This document shows, in pieces, positions 22,701 to 34,031 of a DNA stretch of 43,908 nt. Origin of the DNA: Haplosporangium gracile (lineage: Eukaryota; Mortierellomycota; Mortierellomycetes; Mortierellales; Mortierellaceae); NCBI GenBank assembly GCA_015499985.1, contig JAAAUF010000268.1:1-43908 (forward strand), read 5' to 3'. Numbering within the stretch: the stretch's first letter is position 1; the number at the start of each line of letters is the position of its first letter. Below the pieces are notes generated by a model. The model saw nothing but the letters and a program-made list of their open reading frames with translations, searched no databases and had not been told where the DNA came from. Position numbers and translations under genes: made by a program.

Positions 22701-25700
22701 ACCAGGTTGATTGAATGCAAGCTTATTCTAACCTGAGGCTGGCTCTCTTGCGTATGAACAAAGAGAGGAGTCATAACGGAGGTGTTTCTCCACGAAGTAT
22801 CGATATTGGAGTAGCTGTCGCTGAATTTGGCGTTAGGAAGCGAGTCAGCAAAGATAGGCTCAGTGTAGTCCGAGCTCTTCTTGGTTGGGTCCAAAAGCAT
22901 GTAAGTCGCGTATGTCAAGAATGTATCTTCAGCTTGAGGGTCATACATGTTTCTAGCAATAACGAATGACGGGAAATGAAATGGTTAGTAAACAGTTTCA
23001 GAGCAAATGAGCAGCCATAGCAATCTGCAAGGAGAGAAAGGGTTTCTTACTTGACGATCTGATCCAAGCGTCGGAAAGTATTCGTTGGGAGGCGATTCTT
23101 GCCATACCAAAACTCCACCACAGTATGCCGAATCGATTCGCTGGGGTCTCCGAGCCCACGCAAAAGCTGTGTCCGCAGGGCCTTGGAGACATGTGGGGCA
23201 CTGGCACATTTCTCAAACAGCACCATGAGAATCGAGTAGTACAATTTCTATTGGTAGGTGAGAAGACACAGTTAACGCGCGAGTACAGAACGCCGCTGTT
23301 AACATAGTAATACCGTAAACGATTTGGTGGTTCATGAGACTTACTCTGCATTCCATACTTGAATGGGATGAAAATTCAAACACGAGCGTGTCCAAAAAGT
23401 ACATCACTTGTTCTGGCTCGAGTGACTCCCACAGTCCATAAATGATGGACAGAGCTGCGAACTGTGTCCCTTCATCCCTATACCGACGAAAATATATAAA
23501 AGGAGTGTTAGCCATAGCTCATTTTCTACACAAAACGTATTCAAGAAGCATACGGACCACCTCCAGTTTGATCACGCGTCTTACTTGAGTTTGAGGCATC
23601 CGAAGAAATTCAATCCTTGTAGTGACCGGAAAAGGTCTGGGATGAACTTAGCCCTGCCAGCCAGAATTTCAAGTAACAGCTTGCGGTCCTCCCCAAACAC
23701 TCGCTGGAACTCGAAGAGAAGCCGAGGACCGAAAACATCTGTCATCTCAGGGTAGTTGAGCTGAACCTTGTGGAGACAATTCAGGAACTGAACCTTGCCG
23801 TCCTTAGGCTTAGGACCCGGAAGCGAAGTAGGCACAATTATCTCGGACAGCTAAACAAATCCATTGGTTATTACAAAGTTAGCTAATGAGGTAAGACCTC
23901 GGACCGGGGCGTCATATTTCTGGGTGGTGCGTCGACAAAATTATACCTTTCTGGTAACCATGTCAGTAAATTCCTCGTTCATGCAATTGTGCTTCTTCAT
24001 GTAAGCCAGGACCATGCCGCACACTTCAGCTGCTGACGTGTAGACCGCTTTGGGTGAGCTCCCCATGTTGCGAACCAAGGCCTCATAGTATGTCTCCTCG
24101 CGCAATGTGCCCAGATCAATCTCAGGCCCCTTGTAGAACGGCGGGTTGTCGTGGATGAGTACAATTCCAAGAAGCTGGATTCCTGTGATGTTTTTCTTCT
24201 CATCCCTGTTACTGAAGTTGTTGAAAATGACGTTCTAGTTGGTCGAAACAAGGACAAGTTAGACTTTCAGTGTAACTGGGGTGATTGGCACTGTGGTATG
24301 GTAGGCTGAGAGTAAAAAGGCCTACTTACCGTCGGCACAATGGCAATGTTAGACCAGTTCTCAAAAACTCCCTTGATCAGCTCAATATTGTTCAAGAGGT
24401 ATCTTCGCTGCTCATGATAGCAGTTCTTCATCAAGTAGCTCTACATGCAAGCAAAGAAAGTGTGTTAGAGAAACGCTGCAAAAAGTTGGCAATTCGGTCA
24501 GTCTTTTGGTTGTTGTTAATATACGTACCAAAAAGCTCAGTAAAAGCACACGGTCGTCGTAGCTATTCTCGAGTTTGACCGATGCACCCCAGACGACGAT
24601 CAGAACGCACAGATCCTAAAATATTTCGAAAAGCAAAAGCATGAGTGGGCTGCATAATGGCATACTCAAGCAAAAATTTATGGCGACGCTAATTGAATAC
24701 AGGCAACCTTACCTGAACAAAGTAGTTCATGGCCTCGCCAAAGGTTTCTCCTTCCATCACCAGCCTCATGAAAGGGCGAAGCCAAGAGTGAGCATACATC
24801 TCGAACGCTTCAGGCATGTTGATGACAATCTTGGCCAAGAAAAGACGGATGTTCAATGGGGTTTCTAGTCAGCATAAAATATGTAAGGGAAGAGGTAAGA
24901 TGAGTGTCAGATATCTAGATGGTCTTTGTGAGGTCCAAGGATGAGTAACCAGGAACACAAGAACTTACTCTGATCAACCATCTTCTTGTACATATCTCTC
25001 ATCCATGAAGGCATCAAGCCTTCTTCTCTAGCCATCTCCTTTGGTGGTGAGGTGATGCTGGCGTGAAGTTCGCTAATGACCTGCAAGAGCATCTTCATGC
25101 AGGGGTTGGTGTTGATAGCGTCCAGCTCAAGCATATGCTCATTCTTAGGGGACCTATCAGAGCAATTGTGAAACAATGTTATGTTGCTGCTCGAGAAGAT
25201 TACCTTCACGTCAGCAGAAAAGTAACCAGCAGCTAGGGCTGTAACTTACGGGTTGTCTGTCTTTCCTTCAGCATCTTTAGAGGCTCCAAGCATGGACGGC
25301 GATCCCGCCTCTAAATTCTCATCACCGTTTGGTTCGCCATCGTTTGGTTCTTGATCACTGAATACGTTCCCATCGTCAACCATTCCAACACTCTGCAACC
25401 AAAGGATCAATATAGACTTGTAAGCAAATAATCAAACATTGAAACTGATAAATGCATTATGGCACAAAGGACCATCCTCTCCTATTTACCTGCGATAAGC
25501 TGCTGTCGCGCAAGTACTGCGAAGACATATACTGGAACTTAATACTGAACCTAGATTGAAGTATATCCAAGGTGCGCCGTGTGAATAAAGCAAGCTCATA
25601 GACATTGGGCATAACATATAAACGATTGTAGCATCCAAATCTGACTGCTTCTCTGCATAGCTTACGTTTTGTTCGGGTTCAACGACCTTGATCGGAGGTC

Positions 25701-28700
25701 TGAGAGGCGAGTCTTGACCAAAGGGCTGGATAGAACTTGCTCAAAGCGATAGACGGCCTACATTGCGTTCAAAGCAGTAGTAATGTAAGGGCATTAGTTT
25801 GATTGAAAGTTTTCCTTACATATGCAGTGACCGATCAAATCCCTTCAGGCTCAGTTGTCCTTACCGTGAGGTCAACAATGTTCTCCCAAACATATTCCTT
25901 TTTAGCTTCATTGTCACGGAACAGAAACTGGCGGAAGAAGTCCTCCTTTCGCTGTGTGCACAAGATTGCCGCTGCCAGTGCATTGTAGGCAGCACGCTTG
26001 TAATCCTCACGAAGGACAGAAGCTTCGGGTGTCATCGAAGTCTAAAAGTAGGATTCCAGATGAGTGTTCTCTATGAATACTGTGCCATCATGTTCAGAGA
26101 GAATTTTTACCTCATTTCAGCATTTCATCTCGATACTTACAGAGTCTTGCTTGAACTTGGCGGCATTGGCTGTCTTGAAGACTTCGACAGTGAGCTCCTT
26201 ACCGGTGACAGCCTTGCCTTTTGTGAATGCATCCACGATCCTGCTCTCCCTCGTGTTGACAGCTTCGGACAGTAGTCTCATGTACATGACATGCACAAGG
26301 TCGTAGCAGCACTCTCGCTCAATAAAATCGCGTCGAAGATCGACATCCGTAAGTCGAGGTGGTTCCTGTTTGATGACACCCATAATCCTGACGATGTGTG
26401 ACACAAAAAACTCTGAGACACTGAGCGGTGGAGCGAGCTTCAAGATGGGCAGTAGGATTTGCTTGATGATGTTACGGCGATGGATATCAGCATGCGTACG
26501 CTTGAAGAACTCACTATAACCATCACATAAAAATGAAAATAAAAAAAATCAGAATTGTAACGCGAGCAGAGATAACAAGAAGGAACAAAAAAAAAGAGCG
26601 TATTATACGCTTCTTACTCAAAACAGTGTCCAGTTGTCTCGAGAAACTTTGAGAGCGGAAGCTTTAAAGCATACGACGCGATATATTGCTGCATGCGCTC
26701 CATGTGAGGATGATTTGATTCTCGAACCGCGATTCCCATCAGCGTCTTGAACAAACTCGTGTTCGAAGACGCCACTAATGCCTTCAGGAGTAGGTCGAGG
26801 GCAGCGATATAGTCCTTGAACCTGCGTTGATAGAGAGTGAAGCATATTAATGTCTGTAGTACACGTTGTGAGTCAGAAAGCTTCGGTAGTCCATCATCTC
26901 ATATTACAGTCACTTACTTGGGGCTTCCTAGTTCGTATTCAGCCGAAGATGTTGGCATCATGTTCAGAATCGCCCTGTTGAAGACAACTTCAAACTGTAC
27001 GCAATGAAAGGGCAGTTCGATGTTAGTATATCCTACGTGTAACTCAAAAACTAAAGCGTGGAACATGCGCTGTTCAGCTTAAGACACGAACCTCGGCTGT
27101 CCTGGTACCAGGATAGGCAAGGAAGACGGGAAGGATAGGGAACGCTTCCGACATCGCTGGCAGTGACAGATATTGGCGACTCTTGGAGTCGCGTTCAAAG
27201 AAGGATTGATACACTTTGAAGAAAAAGTCAACAAATGCTTCGCTTTTTGACATTCGGAGAATTCGAGGGCTCAGTCCGACGACTTTTTTGCAAATAGCAA
27301 TCGCCATTGGCGCTTGGTCGCCTTCCAGGGAGTTGATCCTAAAGAAGAGCGGTTGAATCCTCTTAACATGTTGCTATACGTTGACTATATCATCTTTAAC
27401 CAGTTTTGATAACGTGCGAAACTTACAGGTTCCCTAAGACCGAGTAATCCGTAGTCAACTAATATGGACAAAAGCAAAAAGGAAGTTGAGTTTCAACACA
27501 TCAAAAGAAGTTCTCATCCTCGTTCAAAGCCATGCAAAAAAAAATTAAGTCCAAATAAAATACCATATTCAGGAATATATTCTTTTCAGCAGACAGCTCA
27601 GCGTGTGCGAACATGTAGTCCAAAAAGTCGTTCCAGATGGTCAAAAGAAGTGAGCTCGACTTGACTGACTGCGCCAGCAATGGTGTGAGGTCCGAGAAAT
27701 GCGTGGCCAGTCCTCGGTTAATCTCGTCAGCGTACTTCAAATACGTCAATTTGGCTTGTTCCGCGTTTTCAGAATCCTATCGGGTGATGGAATTAAAGCT
27801 AAGAATGAATATCTAAGAACTTTTTCCATGCACAGTCTTACCGCACTGCATTTATGGAACGTTCCAGCTACTACATACCAGCAAGTAATTCCACAGCTTT
27901 CGACGGCACTGACTGTCGACCATGGAAAGACGCAAAAGAGCGCTGCAGTAGCTGATCCACATCGGGTCCAGGGTTCCTTGAACCTCTGTGAACGTCTCGT
28001 AAAGGGATATAACGAATTGGCCAGACTTGTGACTCGATCCTTCGAACATATCGCTGAGCATTCCGCACTTCTGCACCAGCTCAATGCCATCAAGAGCTGC
28101 CTTGCACTTGACGGGGTCACGTCCTATATCCATGAGGTTCGTGTTAATTCTGAGGCCATTTCAACAGTTTCCGTAACAATTGCCAATTATAGAAAACTAC
28201 GAAGTAGCCGTACCTTTCAAATTGAGAGAGGGCGCCAATGGGATGAGACTGTTAGCTGAGATTGTGTCGCGCAGCACCTTGCCAAAGTGCTGGAGCACAT
28301 TCGCGGGGAGCTTCTTGACCACCTTGAGCCCTGTCTCGAGCTCACCCTTCAGTTGTTTTGTTTCGTCTTCGCTCTTGAGTAACTCATCGTTTCCAATGCT
28401 GTCAGGGTTGAACAGGCACGCCGCGAATACAGCCGAAAAGTTTGTTCCCAAAAGGCCAGATGCCTTGAGACCCTCAACCAACGAGCTTCCACCACGCTCC
28501 AAATCGCGCGAAGCAACAAGGGACACAAACGAGATCACTCTGCGCACAGTAACAAAGTTCTGGTCTGTGATCTGTCGACGCTCCCTAGGGGTCAAGGGTG
28601 TCGTCAACTCATTTCGTTCCAGCGCTCGCGAAAATAGGAGGCACTTCTCCAAAAACTTTCCGCACGCTGTCATGATCGTTCCTGTCTTGAGCTGAGCAAG

Positions 28701-31700
28701 AAGCTGCTCAGAACATCCAGGATGATTCAACAGCCAAATGTAGTTGGAAAGGTTGGACGCGAGTTGGGCGCTCCACTTTTGATATACCGTAGGGTCTGCA
28801 AACGTCTCAGAGCTGTAGCCTGTGCCCTTGTAGATGTTACTGATGTATTTTGAGTCCTGAGATAGTTTTGCACCGATCCATAAACCCGGAGAAGAGGTGT
28901 CTAACAAGGACGAGGGTAAAATTGCTTTAGCATTGAGTAGCGAATCAGTAATCGTGACCCAAACAAAGTGGCAATGGTTCAAGATACATACGTGGAAGCA
29001 ACTTGACAAAGCTGTCAAAGAGCATTCGGCAGACCCTTGTGTACTCGACTTCGGGCTGCGCAGTCTCATTCAACAACCATTCCACAACAACATCCAAATT
29101 TGCGTCGTCGTGATTGGGAAACCGCCGTCTGTCTCGCGAATCCTTAAGGAACAGGCTGGACTTAACTTGGATGATACGCTGGAGATGAGTAATGGCCTGG
29201 TATGTCTGTTGGCGAGTACCTAGACCTGCGTGATCGCCCTCTGCCAGTCTCAGTCCAAACAGCATCCAGTAAAGCAACTCCAGCGTGAACTGGTTCACCA
29301 GCGTGGCCTCTTCGCGGAAGATTCTGTAGATGCGATTGACAATAAGAGCGGCGCCAAGACGCTTTGTAGGGTTTGAGTGCGAGGCAAGATTATAGGTTCG
29401 CTTCAGCAGAGACTTGACATTCACAGACTATCCAATAGAGTAAAATAAAGAGGGAGTGGTAAGGACATAGTGTCTGTCTACATACATAGGACGCAGATGA
29501 ATACTCTTTCCATGATTGCTTACTGAGGAGGATGTCCCGCTTTGCTTGATCGACCACTTGACAAACTCGCCGAGACACTCAGCGCCGTAGTCCCGAAGGG
29601 GGCCAAGAGTATCACATGTGGCATCCATACAGCAGCTTAGCAAAGCAATGGTCTCTGGGTTCTCATACTGGGAGCTGATCGTCAGCCAGTGGATCAACTG
29701 CGACACCAATGGACGATAGAGGGACTGAGGCACCAGATCCACGTCGACAGCAAGGCGGAGTAGCGCAGGGAACACTTTCAAATAGATCTTATGGAATGGG
29801 CTCTGATAATGGTAATTACATAGAAATCGGCTTAGACCTCGCATCTTCCATTACCTCGTACAGTATGGCCTTAAGAAAAATAGATGAGACTTACGTTCTT
29901 TGTGTCTTGTGATGATCGGGCACGAAATGCACTGGAGCCAATCATGAGAATGACAAGGGAATGAAGGAGTTCGCAACTTGCAACCTTGGTCTGACGGTTC
30001 AGCGAATGCTCAGCCAGGTCAACAATACGCGGCAGCATTTCATCTACGATAAAACACGTAGTATGATTAGTGTATGCGTTCATTTGCTTCTTGATGATAC
30101 TGCAGAAACCGATATGTGAGTTCTCACCGAGCTGAAGCTCCGTCTTCATGTCCTGGAACGGAATTTTGAATTTGACTCTTGGCTCAGGGTCCCAAGCAAG
30201 CAAATCGGACACAGCAGTCTTGTCGTTGAAGCGCGTTGACCGGCGGTCTAAAATGAGCTTGTTGTACTGAGCTTGACGACCAAGAAGTCTCAATATCCGC
30301 AACTGAAGATTATTCATGGACTGCACTTGCAAGGACGATCCCTATGAACAGTAAGGAAAACGGTCAGCCAAAGTTATTGGCTTACAGTGAAAACACCTCC
30401 TTATAAATAGAAAAGGCAAGGATTACATACTGTGACTTTCATACCTCGGTAAACACGTTCTTGACCATCTTCGTGTAGGCTGCCTGACTCTTGCCGGATC
30501 GATCCTTCTTCGAGTTGACAGCGGATCCATCAGCTCCATCACCATCTCCTGTCAATACTTGCACCAAGAGATACTCGTTTAGACAAGGAAGTACTTGGGC
30601 AAACCACGAGTTTTGCTCCCGATCAACAATGTCAATCCACCGTTCGACAGCGTCGAGTCCAATCGACGCCAGAGGAAAGTAACCGAGACCAAGCTTGAGT
30701 GCCAGTTGGATAGGAGCAATAATGCTGCTCGAGTCGGTGAGGGCAGACGGGCTGGAGAGTACCAGGTGCAGACACGATGCGAGAAGGTCATCTTTGTATT
30801 GTTCCAATCGAGCAAGAACTTCACGAATGTACTTTTGAAACAAGACCGCGGCGCGTTGCGCCTCCATGGACTCATCCTCATTCTATCACAAGCATGATTA
30901 TTTGTCAGACATCAGCTTTTGGTCACAATTTTCACAGTCGAGATCATAAATGAAAGCCGCTACTTGTTGTGTTTCTTACCTTGACACGTTGGTCCGCTGT
31001 ACCTGTCGACTTGAAGAGAGAGATGTTCTGGCAGACTTGGAGGCAAGTAGCAAACATCTTGTAGAAGCCGCTCACGAGAGGGTGCCTTGCAGAAAGCTCA
31101 ATTAGAGCGTTGCCGATCACGTACGTCCATCGTCCAAACAGATCTGGTCGGACTTCAGGCAAAAAAAGCTGCCAAAACTCTGTCAAGTTTTGAAAAATTA
31201 CGAAGTCTTTGGCACAGTTTGCTTGCATCTTGGCAACGTCGCCGGAGGCAGGGACCGGAGAGACCAATTCCATAAATGCATCGGGATCGAGAAGCCTGGA
31301 TTCTGGTGTCGAATCATCCTTGTCGGCGGTCTCATTGTCTGTGGGGACCTCAGCGTCGGACACTGAGAGGTTCAAAAGTGAAACCAGCCGCTTAAATGAT
31401 TCCATTGTTGAGCCGTAGATGGATTGTAAGAATCGCTCATAGTCGTCATCGGGGATTTCTGTAAATTTCTTCTTGAGGTCCTTGCTGAGAGAATTAGGTT
31501 TAAATAGATTTCGCCATAGGACGAGGTAGATGGTGTATGAATGAGGAATGCTTTCCGTTGCTCCTGGTTGCCGACCGCTCTTGAACAGGTCCGCCAAGGA
31601 CTGTGAAATGTCTGATGACGTGAAAACCAATAACTTGTACGCTATAATGCGTGGTTGCGCATGAAATAAACCGTGAAAGATAAACGCGAGGTTAGTTACC

Positions 31701-33820
31701 ATAGAATCAACGATGCGTCTCAATGCGGCCACAGTTATGAGGACATAGTTGTAACCTACAAAATTTGTCAAAGAATCCCCTCAAGACTCCTTCGCCTTTG
31801 TTAAAAAGGCTGACGAGGAGCCTCTCGATGGCGATAGTGCAGTCGATGCGGTTGTAGTAGGAGAGCTTCGTAAAGTTGATAATAGCCACGTCCGCCATTT
31901 GATTCAGCGCGGTCATCAAAAGCTCGGGGATCTCATCGTAGACCTCGGCGACAAAGGTGTATGCTGTAATGAACGCTGCGAGATGGGAAGTTGAACCGTC
32001 GATTCCTTCGTTTGTGTTCCTATTATCCAAACAAGGCATGATTAGAGACAATCCGAAATCGCTATGCGGACGAAGCGTAATAATTTGATCCACCCATCCC
32101 AAATGAACAAACGATGCATGTTAGTCTGGAAACACTTACGAGGAGACCAAGAATGCGCTTTTTGTGAGGAGGTGCGCGAGAAGTTTGGGAAGCTGGTCGG
32201 GTGCGATGTGTTTGCAAGGGGCTGCAAAGTATCCGTATCCTCTGATAGCCACCGACATTGCCTTGAATTGAGCCAACGTCGTGACGACCTCCGTACTGAT
32301 GATTTGCTTGAAGTTTGTTGTGAAGAACTAGTTCCGATACAAAAGATCATGACAGTTAGAAACGAAGTCATCATGATAGTGAAGTGCATTTATAATAGCT
32401 ATACTCACCAGGAAGCACTGATATTCTTTCTCCGTAGTAGGAGAGGCCGTCAGGGCGTCCGCAATCTATACATGAGGAATCATCGATTTTAATGTTATAT
32501 ACTTGCTCTTCCTTTCAAAATCACGCTGCTTATTACAGAACAAAGTCCTTGTCTCTAATCTTACCTCTTGCAAGAATACATCCAGAGCGTTGTATCCACA
32601 CTTGGACATTTTGTCGTGCGTGTGTTCACAGTAGCCAGCAATCCTTTGGTACATCCACTCATAAATATCAATCAGCAATGGTCGGAAGAAATGAATGTGG
32701 TGGGCGAACAAGTCCAAAGCGGCTAAGTAAAAATCAAAGAGGTTTTTTTTTGTTAAAGAGAACGAGTGATATACTGTTGATATTTAATTTGAAAAAAAAA
32801 AAATGCAGATGGCACGTACCCACAGGCGCAGCATATCGACTGAGATCTTCTGGGACATTGACCAGAGTCTTGACGAACCGCATGATAGCTGGAATCTTGC
32901 TTGCGGCACTCTCTGATGAGAGACTGTAAAGACAGTTGTCTAGTCCAAGGATTGCACCCGCCACCAATGAAAGCTCCTGCTTGCCGCCTGCACTCAACTG
33001 AGTCTCCACAGTGCCCATACACCATCGAACGATTGAATCCAGATGCTCAGTTGCAATTTTTGGAAAGTAACGCGCCATCATTCCCAAGACCTCCAGCACT
33101 TCTGCCTTGACTGTTCCTCCCATTTTTGTTTGTTGAGTGCCGTATGCTGTAAAGCACTTTGTGAAAAGTCCAGCAATATTGAGTGCTTCGGGGTCGATCA
33201 GAGATGTGTAAGAGGACAGTATGATTTTGATTGGAAGCAAGGAGGCGCGCTTGACCTTGGCTACACCATCGTTGAGGAACAGAGTCTGGCACGTTCTCTG
33301 TATTGAAAAACAGAATGGAAAAGCCATTAGAGATGGTGTCAGATAATTGCACGCTATCGTTCATACTACTGTCGGGTTGGGATCCGATGGGATACCTCAC
33401 CTTGATGTCAACGATAAAAGGCGACATGGTGGTCGGTGATCGGGCCAGGTACTCGGCTGTGAACTCCAGAAAAGTAACTTTGGCGTCGGCATGAACCTTC
33501 TTGTCAAGGGATCTGCGGAGAAAGTGCAGAATGCCTTTGTCAGGGTTGAACAAAAGAGATGTAGCCATATCTATATTGTCGTCAAGAAAAGTCTTCTGTT
33601 AAATAAAGGTTGTCTATCGCGCAATAAGCTTTGCATATATGGACTCAGTGTCAGCCTTTTCAGAGCCATTACCAAGCTCATCCTCTTTCAGGTCGGAGAA
33701 GGCGATGTTGCAGATGTTTGTTGCGGCGGCTTGACTGTCAATGTTGGCGATGTTGGGGTCATTTATGTCGTCGATGAGCTCGACCAGCGTGAGCCGGATG
33801 TGATCTAGGGGCGAACTCAT
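16660..33820 (-). CDS. PRKDC: DNA-dependent protein kinase catalytic subunit (DNA-PKcs)
   Basis: This is a giant PI3K-like kinase gene spanning 17.2 kb. I count about fifty short GT-AG introns by eye and estimate about 4,000-4,200 aa (human 4,128). The start is the ATG at 33820 (MSSPLDHIRLTLVELI). Exon 1 (33673-33820) joins 33401-33570 in phase, and the last exon is 16660-16997. DNA-PKcs-specific matches run the whole length in order: PLISGFYK-like LVSGFYKMF; KDDLLASCLHLVLS; NRQTKVASCELLHSLVILM; LIHWLTISSQYENPETIALL; the NUC194 region; SVMTPLFVHTQESQ; YRAGDLPDIQIPY; a FAT region; SIRKPKRLSILGSDEKEH; GIGDRHLENF; IDFGHAFGSATEALPVPEL; and a FATC end with LGRAWIGWMPWV. DNA-PKcs is recruited by Ku to DNA ends in non-homologous end joining. 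It is not ATM, ATR, TOR or TRRAP, because the LPVPEL segment and TQ cluster are DNA-PKcs features. I saw no obvious break, but not every junction was checked. Confidence 0.95.
17049..18346 (-). other. PI3K-like kinase domain of DNA-PKcs
   Basis: Several exons carry the catalytic domain. The candidate ATP-binding Lys is in RKPKRL (codon 18152-18154). The N-lobe continues after an intron as GGEDLRLDQRVQQLF near 18000. The catalytic loop is GIGDRHLENF (Asp codon 17418-17420, with His and Asn present). The metal-binding Asp is in IDFGHAFG (DFG 17355-17363). The human T3950 position is a Thr here (codon 17334-17336) but is followed by Glu instead of Gln. Confidence 0.9.
18890..21946 (-). other. 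FAT region of DNA-PKcs (approximate limits)
   Basis: Helical-repeat exons lie between the YRAGDLPDIQI segment and the kinase domain. Landmarks include NWVDLATVYKSIDEKDVF (human VELAKLYRSIGEYDVL), WERRYPGKTTDTMITWNNI (human WTNRYPDAKMDPMNIWDDI) and FPRLLQVIEIYPSTQKSF (human FPRLLQIIERYPEETLSL). Limits are approximate because introns were not all resolved. Confidence 0.8.
22154..22186 (-). other. Conserved YRxGDLPDIQI segment of DNA-PKcs
   Basis: The coding strand gives YRAGDLPDIQI, nearly the same as the human YRHGDLPDIQI that lies just after the ABCDE region. It is followed by PYADILKPLQRLAELD, parallel to human SLITPLQAVAQRD. Confidence 0.85.
22595..22753 (-). other. TQ/SQ cluster matching the ABCDE autophosphorylation region
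   Basis: Two exons joined across an intron (GTTAGA donor near 22730, CTTTAG acceptor before 22648) carry HTQESQ (22739-22753), RTQ (Thr codon 22634-22636) and RATQ (Thr codon 22598-22600). Spacing and flanks line up with human T2609, S2612, T2620 and T2638. The T2647 counterpart is a Thr followed by Met, so that TQ is not kept. Confidence 0.75.
25490..25548 (-). other. SQ-rich segment matching the PQR region of DNA-PKcs
   Basis: A short exon encodes FQYMSSQYLRDSSLSQ, parallel to human SYMSSLSYLADSTLSEE near S2056. Two SQ pairs lie at 25517-25522 and 25490-25495. The next exon starts SVGMVDDGNVF and is acidic and Asn/Glu-rich. Confidence 0.6.
25835..26845 (-). other. NUC194-like region of DNA-PKcs
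   Basis: Exons here give VMYMRLLSEAVNTRESRIVDAF and TGKELTVEVFKTA, then YKRAAYNALAAAILCTQRKEDFF and WENIVDLT. Human counterparts are [35 protein letters not shown] and LIFENLIDL in the NUC194 domain, which is confined to DNA-PKcs among PIKKs. Limits are approximate. Confidence 0.75.
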
Positions 33821-34031
33821 TGTGGCCGAGTGGTTAAATCAGGTTCGGGGATGAATGTTGAAGGGTGATGGATTAGAGAGAAGAAGAGGAAGAAGAAAGT
33901 TATGAGGGAACGAGAACAAGAGGCAAACGCGACAAAAAGGGTGGCAAAAGACAGAAAATGGTGGCGGGAAATTTGGACGAGCGACAAAAAACAGTCGTAT
34001 TTTATTTGACAGCATAAAACGAAACATTTTT
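33821..34031. promoter_or_regulatory. Short spacer: promoter of DNA-PKcs and 3' end of the AtuA-like gene
   Basis: Only 211 bases separate the stop of the upstream minus-strand gene from the DNA-PKcs start codon, so the promoter is compact or overlaps the neighbour's 3' UTR. On the minus strand it is rich in CTTCTT and TTCCT tracts and shows no clear TATA box. Confidence 0.5.

Noticed and set aside
20000..33800. Plus-strand open frames inside the DNA-PKcs gene, for example 27699-28259, 25799-26275 and 28180-28695
   Set aside because: They are antisense to exons with clear DNA-PKcs similarity, show no family resemblance, and several begin at non-ATG codons.
16660..33820. ATM, ATR, TOR or TRRAP as the identity of the large PIKK
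   Set aside because: The SATEALPVPELTPFR segment, NUC194-like exons, TQ/SQ cluster and the WIGWMPWV end follow DNA-PKcs. An active catalytic loop rules out TRRAP.
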